Numbered from the stretch's first letter, positions 7,864-16,910 are shown. The stretch: 24,200 nt of DNA from Dehalococcoidales bacterium (GCA_030648675.1 JAUSGV010000184.1:1-24200), one strand, 5' to 3'. Numbers and translations: made by a program. The notes: generated from the sequence alone by a model not told the origin.

Positions 7864-9072
7864 CTATCCCCAGATGGCGTCCATAATTCTCATCCGGGTC
7901 ACGCCGCGTACCGGCAGGAAAGCAGCGATGAGAGAAACTCCGATCAAAGTAACTGCCATGCTGGTTAACTCCGGCGGGCCGGCTTCAAGATAAACCGCTC
8001 CGAACGGGAAGTGGAAAGGATATTGCGCTTCGACCGGCGTCACCACGTACTGAAAGAGTATGGCCGCCAGTATGGTGCCCAACAGCGCCAGGAAAATAGC
8101 CCGCATCAGATACGCTATGGTGATTGATATCGAGGTTATGCCTATAGCCCGCTGGATGCCGATCTGCTTCCGCCGGCTGGTCACGTCGATATAAGTCAGG
8201 ATGAATACCGTGAAACCGGCGACAAGGACGTTGACCGTACTCAGGATAGCCTTGATGGCAGTGAAACTGTCGGTCATGCTCCGCATGATCCCTGCATAGT
8301 CGGACCACGTAAATATCTTGAGGTCGCTGCCGAGTTGGCTTATCTTGTCGACTATTTCCGGCAAATCGGCATTATTTTCCGTCTTGACGTGAATATATGC
8401 CGCGTGGTCTTTTGCCGCCGGCATGATGGAATCGAAATCGGCTTCCGTGATGAAGACTTGCAGGTCGGTCTGGATGAATTCAGCATAGAAGATTCCCTTG
8501 ACGGTGAACGTTTTTTGGGTGTTGTTGCCAAAATTGATGTTTATGCTGTCGCCGGCATGTACGTTTTGCAGCGACCGGGAGTAAAACTCGAGTTTTGTCA
8601 TATCAGCCCCGGCTATCTGAACGCCGAGCAGTATCTGGCCGGTGTCACCGGGGGTGAGATAACTGCCCTCGATGAGATAGCGGTCGATATCGAAAACCTG
8701 CTGCTCGAGGACGGGGTCGATACTGTAAATCGTGGCTGTAGCCCGGTTACCGTTGAAACTCGTTTGCGACAGCAGGCTGTTCCGGGCAGTAGACGCGGCA
8801 ACACCCGGGATGGCATCAATTTCAGTCAGCATGTTCCCGACTCCGGAAATCAGGGGATCGGTGGTGTTCCTGGACGTAACGACGATGTCGCTGCTATAGG
8901 TCGTGATGAGTTTTTCGTTAGAACCGGAGACCAGACCGGCCAGCAGGCTGGGAACGAACAAAAGATTTAATCCCACGAGGGTAAGTATCATGACGGTGAG
9001 AACGATTACGGAACGGTTACCCCTGGTTACGGAAGTAAAGCCGAGCAGAATAGCTACTTTAAGAGAATTCAC
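7864..9072 (-). CDS. FtsX/MacB-type ABC transporter permease
   Basis: About 402 residues: an N-terminal TM helix (SVIVLTVMILTLVGLNLLF), a large extracytoplasmic domain (~45-260), and three C-terminal TM helices with the FtsX-type RRKQIGIQRAIGI turn after the second TM. This is the four-TM MacB/LolC topology, typical of mechanotransmission ABC systems that act on periplasmic or surface substrates rather than importing solutes. GTG 9072 is preferred because it overlaps the ATPase stop (GTGA), the usual coupling; a TTG at 9093 would extend it by 7 residues. With the upstream ATPase it forms a two-gene operon. No membrane-fusion partner is present in the window. The substrate is unknown. Confidence 0.85.
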   Translation of the reverse strand: MNSLKVAILLGFTSVTRGNRSVIVLTVMILTLVGLNLLFVPSLLAGLVSGSNEKLITTYSSDIVVTSRNTTDPLISGVGNMLTEIDAIPGVAASTARNSLLSQTSFNGNRATATIYSIDPVLEQQVFDIDRYLIEGSYLTPGDTGQILLGVQIAGADMTKLEFYSRSLQNVHAGDSININFGNNTQKTFTVKGIFYAEFIQTDLQVFITEADFDSIMPAAKDHAAYIHVKTENNADLPEIVDKISQLGSDLKIFTWSDYAGIMRSMTDSFTAIKAILSTVNVLVAGFTVFILTYIDVTSRRKQIGIQRAIGITSISITIAYLMRAIFLALLGTILAAILFQYVVTPVEAQYPFHFPFGAVYLEAGPPELTSMAVTLIGVSLIAAFLPVRGVTRMRIMDAIWG

Positions 9073-9749
9073 TTCAGGGATACGTCCTCGCAAATCTTAC
9101 CGTCACTAAGCACGATCTTGTGACGGGCATAACCGGCATCGGCCGGGTCGTGGGAAACGAATATTATCGTCACCTTTAGTTCATGGTTCAACCGGGCCAG
9201 AGTCTCCATCACCAGTCTGCCGGACACTGTGTCCAGGTTAGCGCACGGTTCATCGGCCAGGACTATCCTTGGGTTGTTGATCAGGGCTCGGGCGATAGCT
9301 ACCCGCTGCTGTTCGCCTCCGGAAAGTTCTCTTGGATAATGGTTTGTTCTGGCGCCCAGACCCACGATTTCGAGCAGTTCGGTGGCCCGCCGCTTGAAGT
9401 CGGTGTTCCTTAGTCCGAGCATCATACCCGGCAGGTACACGTTCTGGTGCGCAGTCAGTTCGCCGAGCAGGGCATATTCCTGGAAGACGTAGCCGAGGTA
9501 CTGCAGCCGCAGCCTGGCCCTTTTGCTCTCGGGCAGCCGGGTGACTTCGTCGTGCTGGAAAGTGACACTACCCGAGGTAGGCCTATCGAGCATGCCGATT
9601 TGTTTAAGCAGGGTCGATTTGCCCGAACCGCTGCGGCCCATGATCGCCAGCATATCGCCGTCGGGAACAGCAAAAGAGACTCCGTCGAGGGCTTTAACGT
9701 TGACGCGACCCATGACGTAAATGCGGGAAAGGTCTTCGATCTTGTACAC
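9069..9749 (-). CDS. MacB/LolD-type ABC transporter ATP-binding protein
   Basis: A 226-residue nucleotide-binding subunit. Visible motifs: Walker A GRSGSGKS (38-45), Q-loop Gln90, signature LSGGEQQR (142-149), Walker B RIVLADEP (161-168) and switch His200 in FVSHD. The length and the LSGGEQQRVAIARAL form are typical of the LolD/MacB group, which pairs with FtsX-fold permeases such as the coupled gene downstream. Start is taken as GTG 9749; the ribosome site is weak and an internal start at MGRVNVKALDG would lose 13 residues. Confidence 0.9.
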   Translation of the reverse strand: MYKIEDLSRIYVMGRVNVKALDGVSFAVPDGDMLAIMGRSGSGKSTLLKQIGMLDRPTSGSVTFQHDEVTRLPESKRARLRLQYLGYVFQEYALLGELTAHQNVYLPGMMLGLRNTDFKRRATELLEIVGLGARTNHYPRELSGGEQQRVAIARALINNPRIVLADEPCANLDTVSGRLVMETLARLNHELKVTIIFVSHDPADAGYARHKIVLSDGKICEDVSLK

Positions 9750-9780
9750 GCATTTATTCTAACACGGACATATAAGCGGA

Positions 9781-10539
9781 TTAATAGGCCGTCCAACCGG
9801 CGTCGGCCACCAACACCGCGCCGTTAACAAAACTCGAGTCGCCGGAGGCCAGAAAAAGAGCGGCGGCAGCGATTTCCTCCGGTTTCCCTACCCGCGGATT
9901 AAGATTCATGCCTTTTAGTGCCCGTGAAGAACCGAATTGGCTCGGGTTTTTGATGCTGGCGCCGATATTTGTTTCCACTGCTCCCGGGGCGATGGCGTTA
10001 CAGCGGATGCCCTTATCCGCGTACTGGTAGCCTACGGCTTTGGTCAGGCCAACCACGGCATGTTTCGATGCGGTGTAGGCGGTGCCCGCACGGCAGCCGA
10101 ACAATCCGCCGACCGAGGCAACATTAATGATGACCCCGCTTCCCTTGGCCAGGAATATCGGCAGAGCCTTTCTTATCGCCCGCATCGGCCCGCCGGTGTT
10201 TACGGCGAACAACCTGTCCCACACTTCGTCCGTCACCTCTCCCGCCGGGCTGAAGTCGTCCATGATCCCGGCGTTATTCACCAGTATATCGAGCGTACCG
10301 TAGGTCTTAACCGCGGTATCGATCAGATTCCGGATATCTTCTTCCCTGGCGACGTTGGTTGATTCCGGCATAGCAAACCCTCCTTTTGCAGTAATTTCCG
10401 CAGCCGTTTGCTTCGCTCCTTCGAAATTGATGTCGGAAACGACGACGCTGGCTCCTTCGGCGGCAAACAAGACGGCAATCGCCTTGCCGATACCGGAAGC
10501 CGCCCCGGTGATAACCGCAACCTTTCCCTGTAATTTCAT
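9781..10539 (-). CDS. Short-chain dehydrogenase/reductase (SDR)
   Basis: A 252-residue classical SDR. TGAASGIG (11-18) binds the dinucleotide, NNAG is at 88-91, and the catalytic residues are S142, Y155 and K159 (YTASK). Asp36 after the second strand suggests NAD(H) preference. Substrate cannot be read from sequence; the family includes 3-oxoacyl-ACP reductases and SDR-type glucose 1-dehydrogenases. ATG 10539 has a strong AGGAGG. The gene diverges from the tkt-pgi-gnd operon, so a sugar or polyol substrate is possible but unproven. Confidence 0.85.
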   Translation of the reverse strand: MKLQGKVAVITGAASGIGKAIAVLFAAEGASVVVSDINFEGAKQTAAEITAKGGFAMPESTNVAREEDIRNLIDTAVKTYGTLDILVNNAGIMDDFSPAGEVTDEVWDRLFAVNTGGPMRAIRKALPIFLAKGSGVIINVASVGGLFGCRAGTAYTASKHAVVGLTKAVGYQYADKGIRCNAIAPGAVETNIGASIKNPSQFGSSRALKGMNLNPRVGKPEEIAAAALFLASGDSSFVNGAVLVADAGWTAY

Positions 10540-10571
10540 AACTAACCTCCTTTCGCGTGCGCTACACCTTC

Positions 10572-10577
10572 ATTATA
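10572..10577 (-). promoter_or_regulatory. Possible -10 box for the SDR gene
   Basis: The minus strand reads TATAAT here, 33 bp upstream of the SDR start. No good -35 hexamer is found at 16-18 bp, so this is weak support. Confidence 0.3.
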
Positions 10578-10600
10578 GAATTTTTGAATTTTCGGGGGGC

Positions 10601-10629
10601 TTTTTGCGGGCGTGCGAAAGGGTTATAAT
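10601..10629 (+). promoter_or_regulatory. Probable promoter of the tkt-pgi-gnd operon
   Basis: A perfect TATAAT at 10624-10629 lies 45 bp before the tkt start. The hexamer 17 bp upstream is TTTTTG, a poor match to the consensus -35, so regulation by an activator is possible. Confidence 0.4.
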
Positions 10630-10674
10630 GAGCTTTGTTACCGTATCACGGATTCTGCCTGAAGAGGTGTAACG

Positions 10675-12705
10675 ATGGTTTCATCTGATGCCGGCGCAAC
10701 CGGCAATTCCCTCGACGAACTGTGTATAAACACAATTCGATTTTTGTCAATAGATGCCGTGGAAAAAGCGAAATCAGGCCATCCCGGCACGCCGATGGGC
10801 GCGGCCGCGATGGCTTACGTGCTCTGGGACCGGTTCCTGAAACACAATCCGCTCGATTCGAAATGGCCCGACCGCGACCGTTTCGTACTCTCCGCCGGGC
10901 ATGCTTCCATGCTGCTCTATTCGCTGCTTTACCTGACGGGTTACGACCTGTCGCTGGACGACCTGAAAAGTTTTCGTACCTGGGGCAGCAAGACCCCGGG
11001 GCATCCCGAGTATCACGCGGCGCCGGGCATCGAAACGACGACAGGTCCGCTCGGCCAGGGTTTCGCGAACGCCGTGGGGATGGCCATCGCCGAACGGTGG
11101 CTGGCAGAAACCTACAACCGTCCCGGCTTCGAAATAAACAACCACTTCACTTACACAATTGTCTCCGACGGCGACCTCGAGGAAGGCGTGTCTTCAGAGG
11201 CGGCTTCGTTGGCCGGCACACTCAAACTCGGTAAGCTAGTCGCTCTTTATGACGACAACAATATCTCTATAGAAGGAAATACCAGCATTGCTTTTAACGA
11301 AGACGTGGCGGAACGTTTCCGCGGCTACGGCTGGCATGTCATCGGTCCTATCGACGGCATGAATCCGGCGAGTGTCGACGCTGCCATCCGTGTCGGTCAG
11401 GCGGAAACTGCTCGTCCCACTCTTATTGTCTGCAAGACGACTATCGGCTACGGCAGTCCGGGTAAGGCGGGGACGGGAGCGGCTCACGGCGAGCCGCTGG
11501 GGGCGGAGGAAATTGCCCTGGCCCGCAAAACCCTCGGTTGGAACTACGAGCCTTTTGTCGTGCCGGAAGATGCCCTGAAGCACACGCGCCAGGCGCTGGA
11601 ACGCGGCAAACAACTGCAGCAAAAATGGCAGGAAAAGTTTGAGGCATACCGCAAAGCGTTTCCCGAAGAAGCCAGACGGCTGGAAGAGTCCTTGAAGGGT
11701 AATCTACCCGAGGGCTGGGATTCCGGGTTGGCCGACTTATTCAAAGGGCAGGAAAAACCGATGGCGACCCGCGAGGCATCGGGGAAGGTGCTGAATGCGG
11801 TGGCGGGCAAGATATATTATTTGATCGGCGGTTCCGCAGACCTGGCTCCGTCGACCAAGACGAACCTAAAAGACCAGGGCGACTTCAGCCCGTCGAATTA
11901 TAAAGGGCGCAACATGCACTTCGGCGTGCGGGAACACGCCATGGGGTCCGTATCGTCGGGTATGGCACTGCACGGCGGCTTGATTCCCTATACTGGAACG
12001 TTCCTGATTTTTTACGACTACATGCGGCCGCCAGTTCGACTGGCGGCGATGATGGGCCTCAGGGTAATTTATGTGTACACCCACGATTCTATCGGACTGG
12101 GACAGGACGGCCCGACGCATCAACCCATCGAGCAAATAGTGGGCCTGCGGGCGGTACCGAATCTGGTAACGCTGCGCCCCGCCGATGCTAACGAGACCAC
12201 GGAAGCCTGGAAGGTAGCTCTGCAGCGCCGTAACGGCCCGACAGCCCTGATCCTTTCCCGGCAGAACCTGCCCGTTCTCGATAGGACGAAATTCGCTCCC
12301 GCTTCCGGCGTGAGCCGCGGCGGGTACGTATTATGGGACGCGGCGGCAAAGCCCGATGTCATTCTTATCGGCACCGGGTCGGAACTGCATATTGCCCTAG
12401 AAGCGGGAAAACGGTTGGCGGAGAAAAAGGTCAACGCCCGCGTCGTCTCCCTGGCTTCATGGGAACTGTTCGACGCCCAGCCAGTGGAATACCGGAACAG
12501 TGTGCTTCCTCCCGGCATCAATAAACGTATCTCGGTAGAAGCGGCGTCGCCGCTGGGCTGGGAAAGATACGTTGGTACCGAGGGCCTGATTATGGGCATT
12601 TCGCACTTCGGAGCTTCCGCTCCAGGTGAGGTCATTTACGAAAAATTCGGGTTGACTCCCGACCGCATGGTAAGCGAAGCATTGCGGCTGGTCGGGACAG
12701 TATAA
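10675..12705 (+). CDS. tkt: Transketolase
   Basis: A 676-residue cytosolic thiamine-diphosphate enzyme of normal family length that moves two-carbon units between pentose and other sugar phosphates. Visible are the N-terminal SGHPG (His36), the ThDP/metal motif SDGDLEEGVSSEA ending in YDDNNISIEG, a GPLGQG loop, the central-domain catalytic Glu in GVREHAMG, the YTHDSIGLGQDGPTHQP loop, and the C-terminal domain from about 540. ATG 10675 follows GAAGAGGTG. It is the first gene of an operon: pgi starts 2 bp after its stop, and gnd follows. No transaldolase gene is in the window. Confidence 0.95.
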   Translation: MVSSDAGATGNSLDELCINTIRFLSIDAVEKAKSGHPGTPMGAAAMAYVLWDRFLKHNPLDSKWPDRDRFVLSAGHASMLLYSLLYLTGYDLSLDDLKSFRTWGSKTPGHPEYHAAPGIETTTGPLGQGFANAVGMAIAERWLAETYNRPGFEINNHFTYTIVSDGDLEEGVSSEAASLAGTLKLGKLVALYDDNNISIEGNTSIAFNEDVAERFRGYGWHVIGPIDGMNPASVDAAIRVGQAETARPTLIVCKTTIGYGSPGKAGTGAAHGEPLGAEEIALARKTLGWNYEPFVVPEDALKHTRQALERGKQLQQKWQEKFEAYRKAFPEEARRLEESLKGNLPEGWDSGLADLFKGQEKPMATREASGKVLNAVAGKIYYLIGGSADLAPSTKTNLKDQGDFSPSNYKGRNMHFGVREHAMGSVSSGMALHGGLIPYTGTFLIFYDYMRPPVRLAAMMGLRVIYVYTHDSIGLGQDGPTHQPIEQIVGLRAVPNLVTLRPADANETTEAWKVALQRRNGPTALILSRQNLPVLDRTKFAPASGVSRGGYVLWDAAAKPDVILIGTGSELHIALEAGKRLAEKKVNARVVSLASWELFDAQPVEYRNSVLPPGINKRISVEAASPLGWERYVGTEGLIMGISHFGASAPGEVIYEKFGLTPDRMVSEALRLVGTV

Positions 12706-12707
12706 AG

Positions 12708-14342
12708 ATGCAGATCGCTCCGCTGGAAACCAGTCTCGGCTGGTACGTATCGGACGTCCAGGATACGCTAAACGATTTAGCTGTATCCGATACCGTACGG
12801 CGTATCTGGCGGAAAGACTATACCGTCTGGAGACCGGAACCGGAGCAGATCATCGACAGGCTGGGTTGGCTTACCGTTTTCGACTGCATGTACGAACAGT
12901 TAGGCGTGATGCAGTCCTTTTCGCAGCAAATAAAGGATGCCTTGTTCCGTCACGTCGTTCTCCTGGGCTTCGGCGGCAGTAGTCTCGGGGCAGAGGTATT
13001 GCGCCAGACATTCGGCAGCACTTCAGGGTATCCGAAACTTATTATCCTGGACTCGACCCTGCCGGAAACGATAAAGTCGATAACCGGGTCTATAGATCCG
13101 GCTCATACGTTGTTCCTGGTTTCCTCGAAGTCCGGTACGACTTCGGAACCGCTTTTACTCTTCCGGTACTTTTGGGCATTGGTGGAAAAGGCAGTAGGGA
13201 AAGGGAAAGCCGGAAAAAATTTCGTTGCCATTACCGATGCCGGAACGCATCTCGCCAGGCTGGCTGAGGAAAGACAGTTCCGGCACATTTTCGCCAATCC
13301 TTCCGATGTCGGCGGCAGATATTCGGTGCTTTCCTATTTCGGGCTGGTGCCCGGTATTTTGATGGGGTTCGATGCCAGGCGGCTGCTCGAGCGCGCAGAG
13401 GGGATGAAGAAACGCTGCGCTCCGGACGCCTCGCCTGCGGATAATGAAGGTGCCTGGCTTGGGGCGTGCCTGGGCACTCTGGCGTTGAAAGGCCGCGACA
13501 AGCTGACGCTGGTAGCGTCGACCTCTGTCCGCAGCTTCGGACTGTGGGTGGAACAGCTCATCGCCGAAAGTACGGGTAAGGAAGGAAAGGGTATTATTCC
13601 CGTCGCCGGCGAACCGTTGGTAGACCCCAACTGCTACGGAAACGATCGCCTCTTTGTCTATCTCCGTTTGAGAACCGATGAAAATTACGCTACCGACAAT
13701 GCGATCAAGGCAATAAAAGCCTTCGGGCATCCGGTTATCGTCCTGGAGATGTCGGATGAGTACGATCTGGGAGCCGAATTCTTTCGCTGGGAGTTTGCCA
13801 CGGCCGTCGCCGGAGCAGTTCTGGGTATACATCCCTTCAACCAGCCTAACGTGCAGCAAGCCAAGGATGCTACCGAGCACCATCTCAAAGAATTCTCTAC
13901 CCTGTCGGAGTATCTGCCGTCGCTCGAAGGCACCGGCTTGTTGCGCGACCTGCTGACAAGGGCAGGGCGGAACAGGTATCTCGCCGTCATGGCCTATCTG
14001 CCCCAAACTCCTGCCATTGACGCGGCGTTGACGGAACTCCGGCGAAAGATACTGGAACGCCATCATGTGGCCACGACACTGGGTTACGGGCCGCGATTCC
14101 TGCATTCCACCGGACAGATACATAAAGGCGGCCCAAACACCGGCCTTTTCCTGCAGTTGACCGCGAAGTCTACGGTTGAGGTGACCATTCCCGATCTTCC
14201 TTACACTTTTGGCAATGTCGTTGATGCTCAGGCTTTGGGCGACCGCGAAGCCTTAAAGGCAAACGGGCGCGACGTCGCGAGCGTCCGTTTGCCGGCGCCG
14301 GACGTCGCGTCTGTAGAGCAATTATTCGCTGAAGTATGCTAA
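12708..14342 (+). CDS. pgi: Glucose-6-phosphate isomerase of the transaldolase-linked type
   Basis: A 544-residue enzyme that interconverts glucose 6-phosphate and fructose 6-phosphate. Two SIS domains are seen: LLGFGGSSLGAEVL (86-99) and the SKSGTTSEP phosphate loop (140-148). Further motifs are GKEGKGIIPVAGEP, HHLKE and a C-terminal GPRFLHSTGQIHKGGP. The N-terminus (RRIWRKDYTVW, then IIDRLGWL) looks like the isomerase half of bifunctional transaldolase-Pgi proteins, but the transaldolase half is absent. It begins 2 bp after the tkt stop, which implies translational coupling; there is no independent promoter. Confidence 0.93.
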   Translation: MQIAPLETSLGWYVSDVQDTLNDLAVSDTVRRIWRKDYTVWRPEPEQIIDRLGWLTVFDCMYEQLGVMQSFSQQIKDALFRHVVLLGFGGSSLGAEVLRQTFGSTSGYPKLIILDSTLPETIKSITGSIDPAHTLFLVSSKSGTTSEPLLLFRYFWALVEKAVGKGKAGKNFVAITDAGTHLARLAEERQFRHIFANPSDVGGRYSVLSYFGLVPGILMGFDARRLLERAEGMKKRCAPDASPADNEGAWLGACLGTLALKGRDKLTLVASTSVRSFGLWVEQLIAESTGKEGKGIIPVAGEPLVDPNCYGNDRLFVYLRLRTDENYATDNAIKAIKAFGHPVIVLEMSDEYDLGAEFFRWEFATAVAGAVLGIHPFNQPNVQQAKDATEHHLKEFSTLSEYLPSLEGTGLLRDLLTRAGRNRYLAVMAYLPQTPAIDAALTELRRKILERHHVATTLGYGPRFLHSTGQIHKGGPNTGLFLQLTAKSTVEVTIPDLPYTFGNVVDAQALGDREALKANGRDVASVRLPAPDVASVEQLFAEVC

Positions 14343-14357
14343 GCCGGGGAGGGACAG

Positions 14358-15266
14358 ATGGAACTGGGGATGATCGGCCTGGGACGCATGGGGGGCGACA
14401 TGACCCGCCGCCTGCTCAAAGGCGGGCATCGAGTGGTCGCCTTCGATCCTTTGAAAACAGCCCGCGAGGCAGCGGCGGCGTCGGGTGCCGCCGTAACAGT
14501 TTCCGTTAAGGAACTTGCTACCGCTCTGAAACCTCCGCGCATCGTCTGGCTCATGGTACCGGCGGGAAAGCCTACGGAAGATACGATCGACAAACTGCTG
14601 CCGCTGCTTGCTGACGGCGATATCGTAATCGACGGCGGCAATTCTAATTACCGCGACAGCATCGGGCGGGCGGAGAAACTGGCGAAAAAGGGCATTTTCT
14701 TAATGGACGTCGGCACCAGTGGCGGGATATGGGGCTTGAACGAAGGCTATTGCCTGATGGTGGGCGGCGACGTCGATACCTACTACCACCTCAAGCCGAT
14801 ATTTCAGACGCTGGCGCCTTCCCCTGATACCGGATACGGCTATGTCGGCACCAATGGTGCCGGCCATTTCGTTAAGATGGTGCATAACGGCATCGAATAC
14901 GGCCTGATGCAGTCCTACGCCGAGGGTTTCCAGTTGCTTAAAGCCAGGGAGGAATTCAACCTGGACCTGGGGAGAGTCGCGGAAATTTGGCGTCACGGCA
15001 GCGTGGTCCGCTCCTGGATACTGGACCTTACGGCGGCCGCATTAAAGCAAGACCCGGATCTGGAACGGATTCAACCGTATGTTGAAGATTCCGGCGAAGG
15101 CCGCTGGACGGTAGAAGAAGCGGTGAAATTGGGGGTGCCGGTGCCGGTGATATCCCTGGCGTTACAGATGAGGTTCCGGTCGCGGCAGCCGCAGTCTTTC
15201 AGCGATAAATTACTGGCGGCGATGCGTAAGGGATTCGGCGGTCACGCGGTGAAAGAGACGAAGTGA
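14358..15266 (+). CDS. gnd: 6-phosphogluconate dehydrogenase, decarboxylating (short, NAD-type)
   Basis: A 302-residue enzyme of the short GntZ/YqeC-like group, oxidising 6-phosphogluconate to ribulose 5-phosphate with loss of CO2. Seen: Rossmann GLGRMG (7-12), Asp30 at the end of strand 2 (VVAFDP), IDGGNSNYRDS, the VGTSGGIWGLNEGYCLM substrate loop, and KMVHNGIEYG with the catalytic Lys. NADP-type enzymes usually have Asn-Arg-Thr where this one has Asp, so NAD preference is inferred. ATG 14358 has GGGGAGGG just upstream, 15 bp after pgi. It is the last gene of the operon. Confidence 0.93.
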   Translation: MELGMIGLGRMGGDMTRRLLKGGHRVVAFDPLKTAREAAAASGAAVTVSVKELATALKPPRIVWLMVPAGKPTEDTIDKLLPLLADGDIVIDGGNSNYRDSIGRAEKLAKKGIFLMDVGTSGGIWGLNEGYCLMVGGDVDTYYHLKPIFQTLAPSPDTGYGYVGTNGAGHFVKMVHNGIEYGLMQSYAEGFQLLKAREEFNLDLGRVAEIWRHGSVVRSWILDLTAAALKQDPDLERIQPYVEDSGEGRWTVEEAVKLGVPVPVISLALQMRFRSRQPQSFSDKLLAAMRKGFGGHAVKETK

Positions 15267-15294
15267 CGGATCGATAGCTAAACGTGTTTCCTCG

Positions 15295-15340
15295 CCCCTT
15301 GCGGGAGAGGACTCACCTTCTCCCCTCAAGGGGGGTTTTG
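15295..15340 (+). terminator. Terminator of the tkt-pgi-gnd operon
   Basis: CCCCTTG (15295-15301) pairs with CAAGGGG (15327-15333), and GGGAGA (15303-15308) with TCTCCC (15319-15324), giving a long stem with a 10-nt loop, followed by GGTTTTG. It starts about 30 bp after the gnd stop. Confidence 0.6.
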
Positions 15341-15483
15341 TATCAAATGTCATTCTGAGAAGTGAAACTAGCCTGTCCTGAAGATGTCGAAGGAAAGAAT
15401 CTGGGAGCGGAGGGGTTTTAATTCAAGTTCATTCCGCCGCCCCCCAGACCCTTCGCGGAGTTTAGAACGTAGTGAACGTGCTC

Positions 15484-15513
15484 AGAGCCTGCCCCGTACT
15501 TGATACGGGGGTG
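15484..15513. repeat. REP-like hairpin, copy 1
   Basis: AGAGCCTGCCCCGTA, then a 5-nt loop, then TACGGGGG. The arms CCCCGTA and TACGGGG are perfect inverted repeats. The same unit recurs at 18205-18233. Confidence 0.7.
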
Positions 15514-15593
15514 ACAAAAGAGAAATTTTTGATGCAAGGCCCCTCAAGGGAGAAGGAAATGGAACGAAGTGTGCAGATTGTTTGCAGCTGGTT

Positions 15594-16253
15594 TCAGTCT
15601 TTTCGCTGTTTCGCGGCCTCTTCCGCGAGCGACTGCAAACTGTAGAAGCATTCGGCCGGAGAGGACTGTAAAAATATGGCGCTGCCGACGCAGATATCGT
15701 TGACTCCGGCGCGGGCAAGCAGGGCGACGTTTTCTCTTTTGATGCCTCCGTCCACGCCGATGTGGAATGTCGGATATTCGCGTCGAAATTCAGCTATTTT
15801 CTTCAGTACCTGCGCCTGGAATTTGGCGCCGTAAAAGCCGGGAAAAACGGTCATGAACAAGAAAGTGTCGACTTTGCCGACGAAGGGCAACAGGGATGAA
15901 ACCGGGGTGTCGGGATTGGCCGCCAATCCGACTTCCAATCCGAGTTGCCGTGCCTGGCGGATCACATCATCCGGGGAATCGGTGGCTTCGATGTGGAAAG
16001 TTACCCTGCGAGCGCCGAGATTTTTAAAGGCGGCGAACGAAGCGGCGGGATTTACGACCATGAGATGGGCTTCCCATTTGAATTTGATGGGGATACCGGC
16101 GAGATCTTTATCGCTGACACTTACGGAAGGCACGAAATGTCCGTCCATGAAATCGAACTGAACGTAGGGGGCAAATTCCTGGACCTGGCTTACCATGGTG
16201 CGCAATGCTTTGGCATCGCTGGTCAGAATGGCGGGAACTATGCGGGGAGTCAC
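15594..16253 (-). CDS. rpe: Ribulose-phosphate 3-epimerase (divergent)
   Basis: A 219-residue TIM-barrel enzyme that interconverts ribulose 5-phosphate and xylulose 5-phosphate. Motifs: PAILTSD (7-13), QFDFMDGHFVPS (32-43), EAHLMV (61-66), MTVFPGF (134-140) and VDGGI (167-171). Metal ligands D34, H63 and D168 are present, but the usual first His of H-x-D-x-MDG is Gln32, and the usual NPGFGGQ loop reads FPGFYGA. Activity is still likely but may differ in metal use or substrate. GTG 16253 is the only start, since an in-frame TAA lies just upstream; there is no obvious Shine-Dalgarno. The gene converges on gnd. Confidence 0.85.
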   Translation of the reverse strand: MTPRIVPAILTSDAKALRTMVSQVQEFAPYVQFDFMDGHFVPSVSVSDKDLAGIPIKFKWEAHLMVVNPAASFAAFKNLGARRVTFHIEATDSPDDVIRQARQLGLEVGLAANPDTPVSSLLPFVGKVDTFLFMTVFPGFYGAKFQAQVLKKIAEFRREYPTFHIGVDGGIKRENVALLARAGVNDICVGSAIFLQSSPAECFYSLQSLAEEAAKQRKD

Positions 16254-16300
16254 GAGGTAATTTTAAGCAGGAAGTGTTTCAAAAGTAAAGGGACAAAAGA

Positions 16301-16774
16301 TTATCCTACCGGTTTTCTCGCCATTGAAAATAATATCAAACCGGCAATGATGTCGACGATACCCGTCAAAATCATGAACGCACCGGCACCCCCTGCAATA
16401 GTGATGACCCCTGAGGTGAGCACCGTCGTGTACAGGTAGTTTTCCAGGTTCAAAGCCTGCATATAAGTGATTTGCTTTGGGTTGGTGGGGTCGAACTGTT
16501 TCCCTCCGAGTAGTTCGTTGTAGGTAGGAGCGATGTTTTGCCGGTGCCCCCGGATGGTATCTGCTGCCTTCTGGGCTTTAGGCGCGGTGTCGACTATTTC
16601 CCCTCGCTGCACCTGTTCGGGCGTCAATCCCACAGTAATTTTTTCCTCTTTCATCGCGCCGATCAAGAAGTTGTTCTTGGAGATAGCCTGAGAAATAAAT
16701 GCTCCGCTTATAGCCAATGCGATGAACCCGAATATCGTGATAAGGATCGAAAGATACCTGAATGTACGCACCAT
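16301..16774 (-). CDS. Small membrane protein, function unknown
   Basis: A 157-residue protein with one TM helix near the N-terminus (FRYLSILITIFGFIALAI), a polar loop of ~75 residues, and one or two C-terminal hydrophobic segments (VLTSGVITIAGGAGAFMIL, GIVDIIAGLILF). ATG 16774 is preferred because AGGAGGAAG lies upstream; the frame is open to 16828 without a ribosome site. It lies 47 bp upstream of rpe on the same strand and may be cotranscribed. I do not recognise the family. Confidence 0.7.
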   Translation of the reverse strand: MVRTFRYLSILITIFGFIALAISGAFISQAISKNNFLIGAMKEEKITVGLTPEQVQRGEIVDTAPKAQKAADTIRGHRQNIAPTYNELLGGKQFDPTNPKQITYMQALNLENYLYTTVLTSGVITIAGGAGAFMILTGIVDIIAGLILFSMARKPVG

Positions 16775-16910
16775 CGAATTACTTCCTCCTGGTTGTGAAA
16801 ATGCCAATTCAAATGCTTCGGCACCCAACTTTAAATGTATCAGGCAGAGCGTGACATAGTCATAAAAATTACAGCCTGCTTGTTACAAAACAATGAAGAA
16901 TTTTCCGCTA

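Larger units (their letters stand above)
15267..15593. other. Convergent intergenic region packed with hairpin repeats
   Basis: No gene. It contains the operon terminator hairpin (15295-15340), a REP-like hairpin (15484-15513), and a second partial copy of the CCTTCTCCC/CTCAAGGG motif in opposite orientation (15537-15553). A stretch at 15350-15400 (GTCATTCTGAG, then GAAAGAATCTGG) has the look of an interspersed repeat. Confidence 0.6.

Noticed and set aside
8335..8970. Long plus-strand frame (211 codons) inside the ABC permease
   Set aside because: It is antisense to a gene with clear FtsX-type topology, and its translation shows no domain pattern.
13155..14123. Long minus-strand frame (322 codons) inside pgi
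   Set aside because: It is a shadow of the pgi codon pattern; no ribosome site or family features.
5104..16865. Shared ATAGTCATAA upstream of the ferritin and near the small membrane protein gene (5104 and 16856)
   Set aside because: A ten-base match is expected by chance many times in a window of this size.
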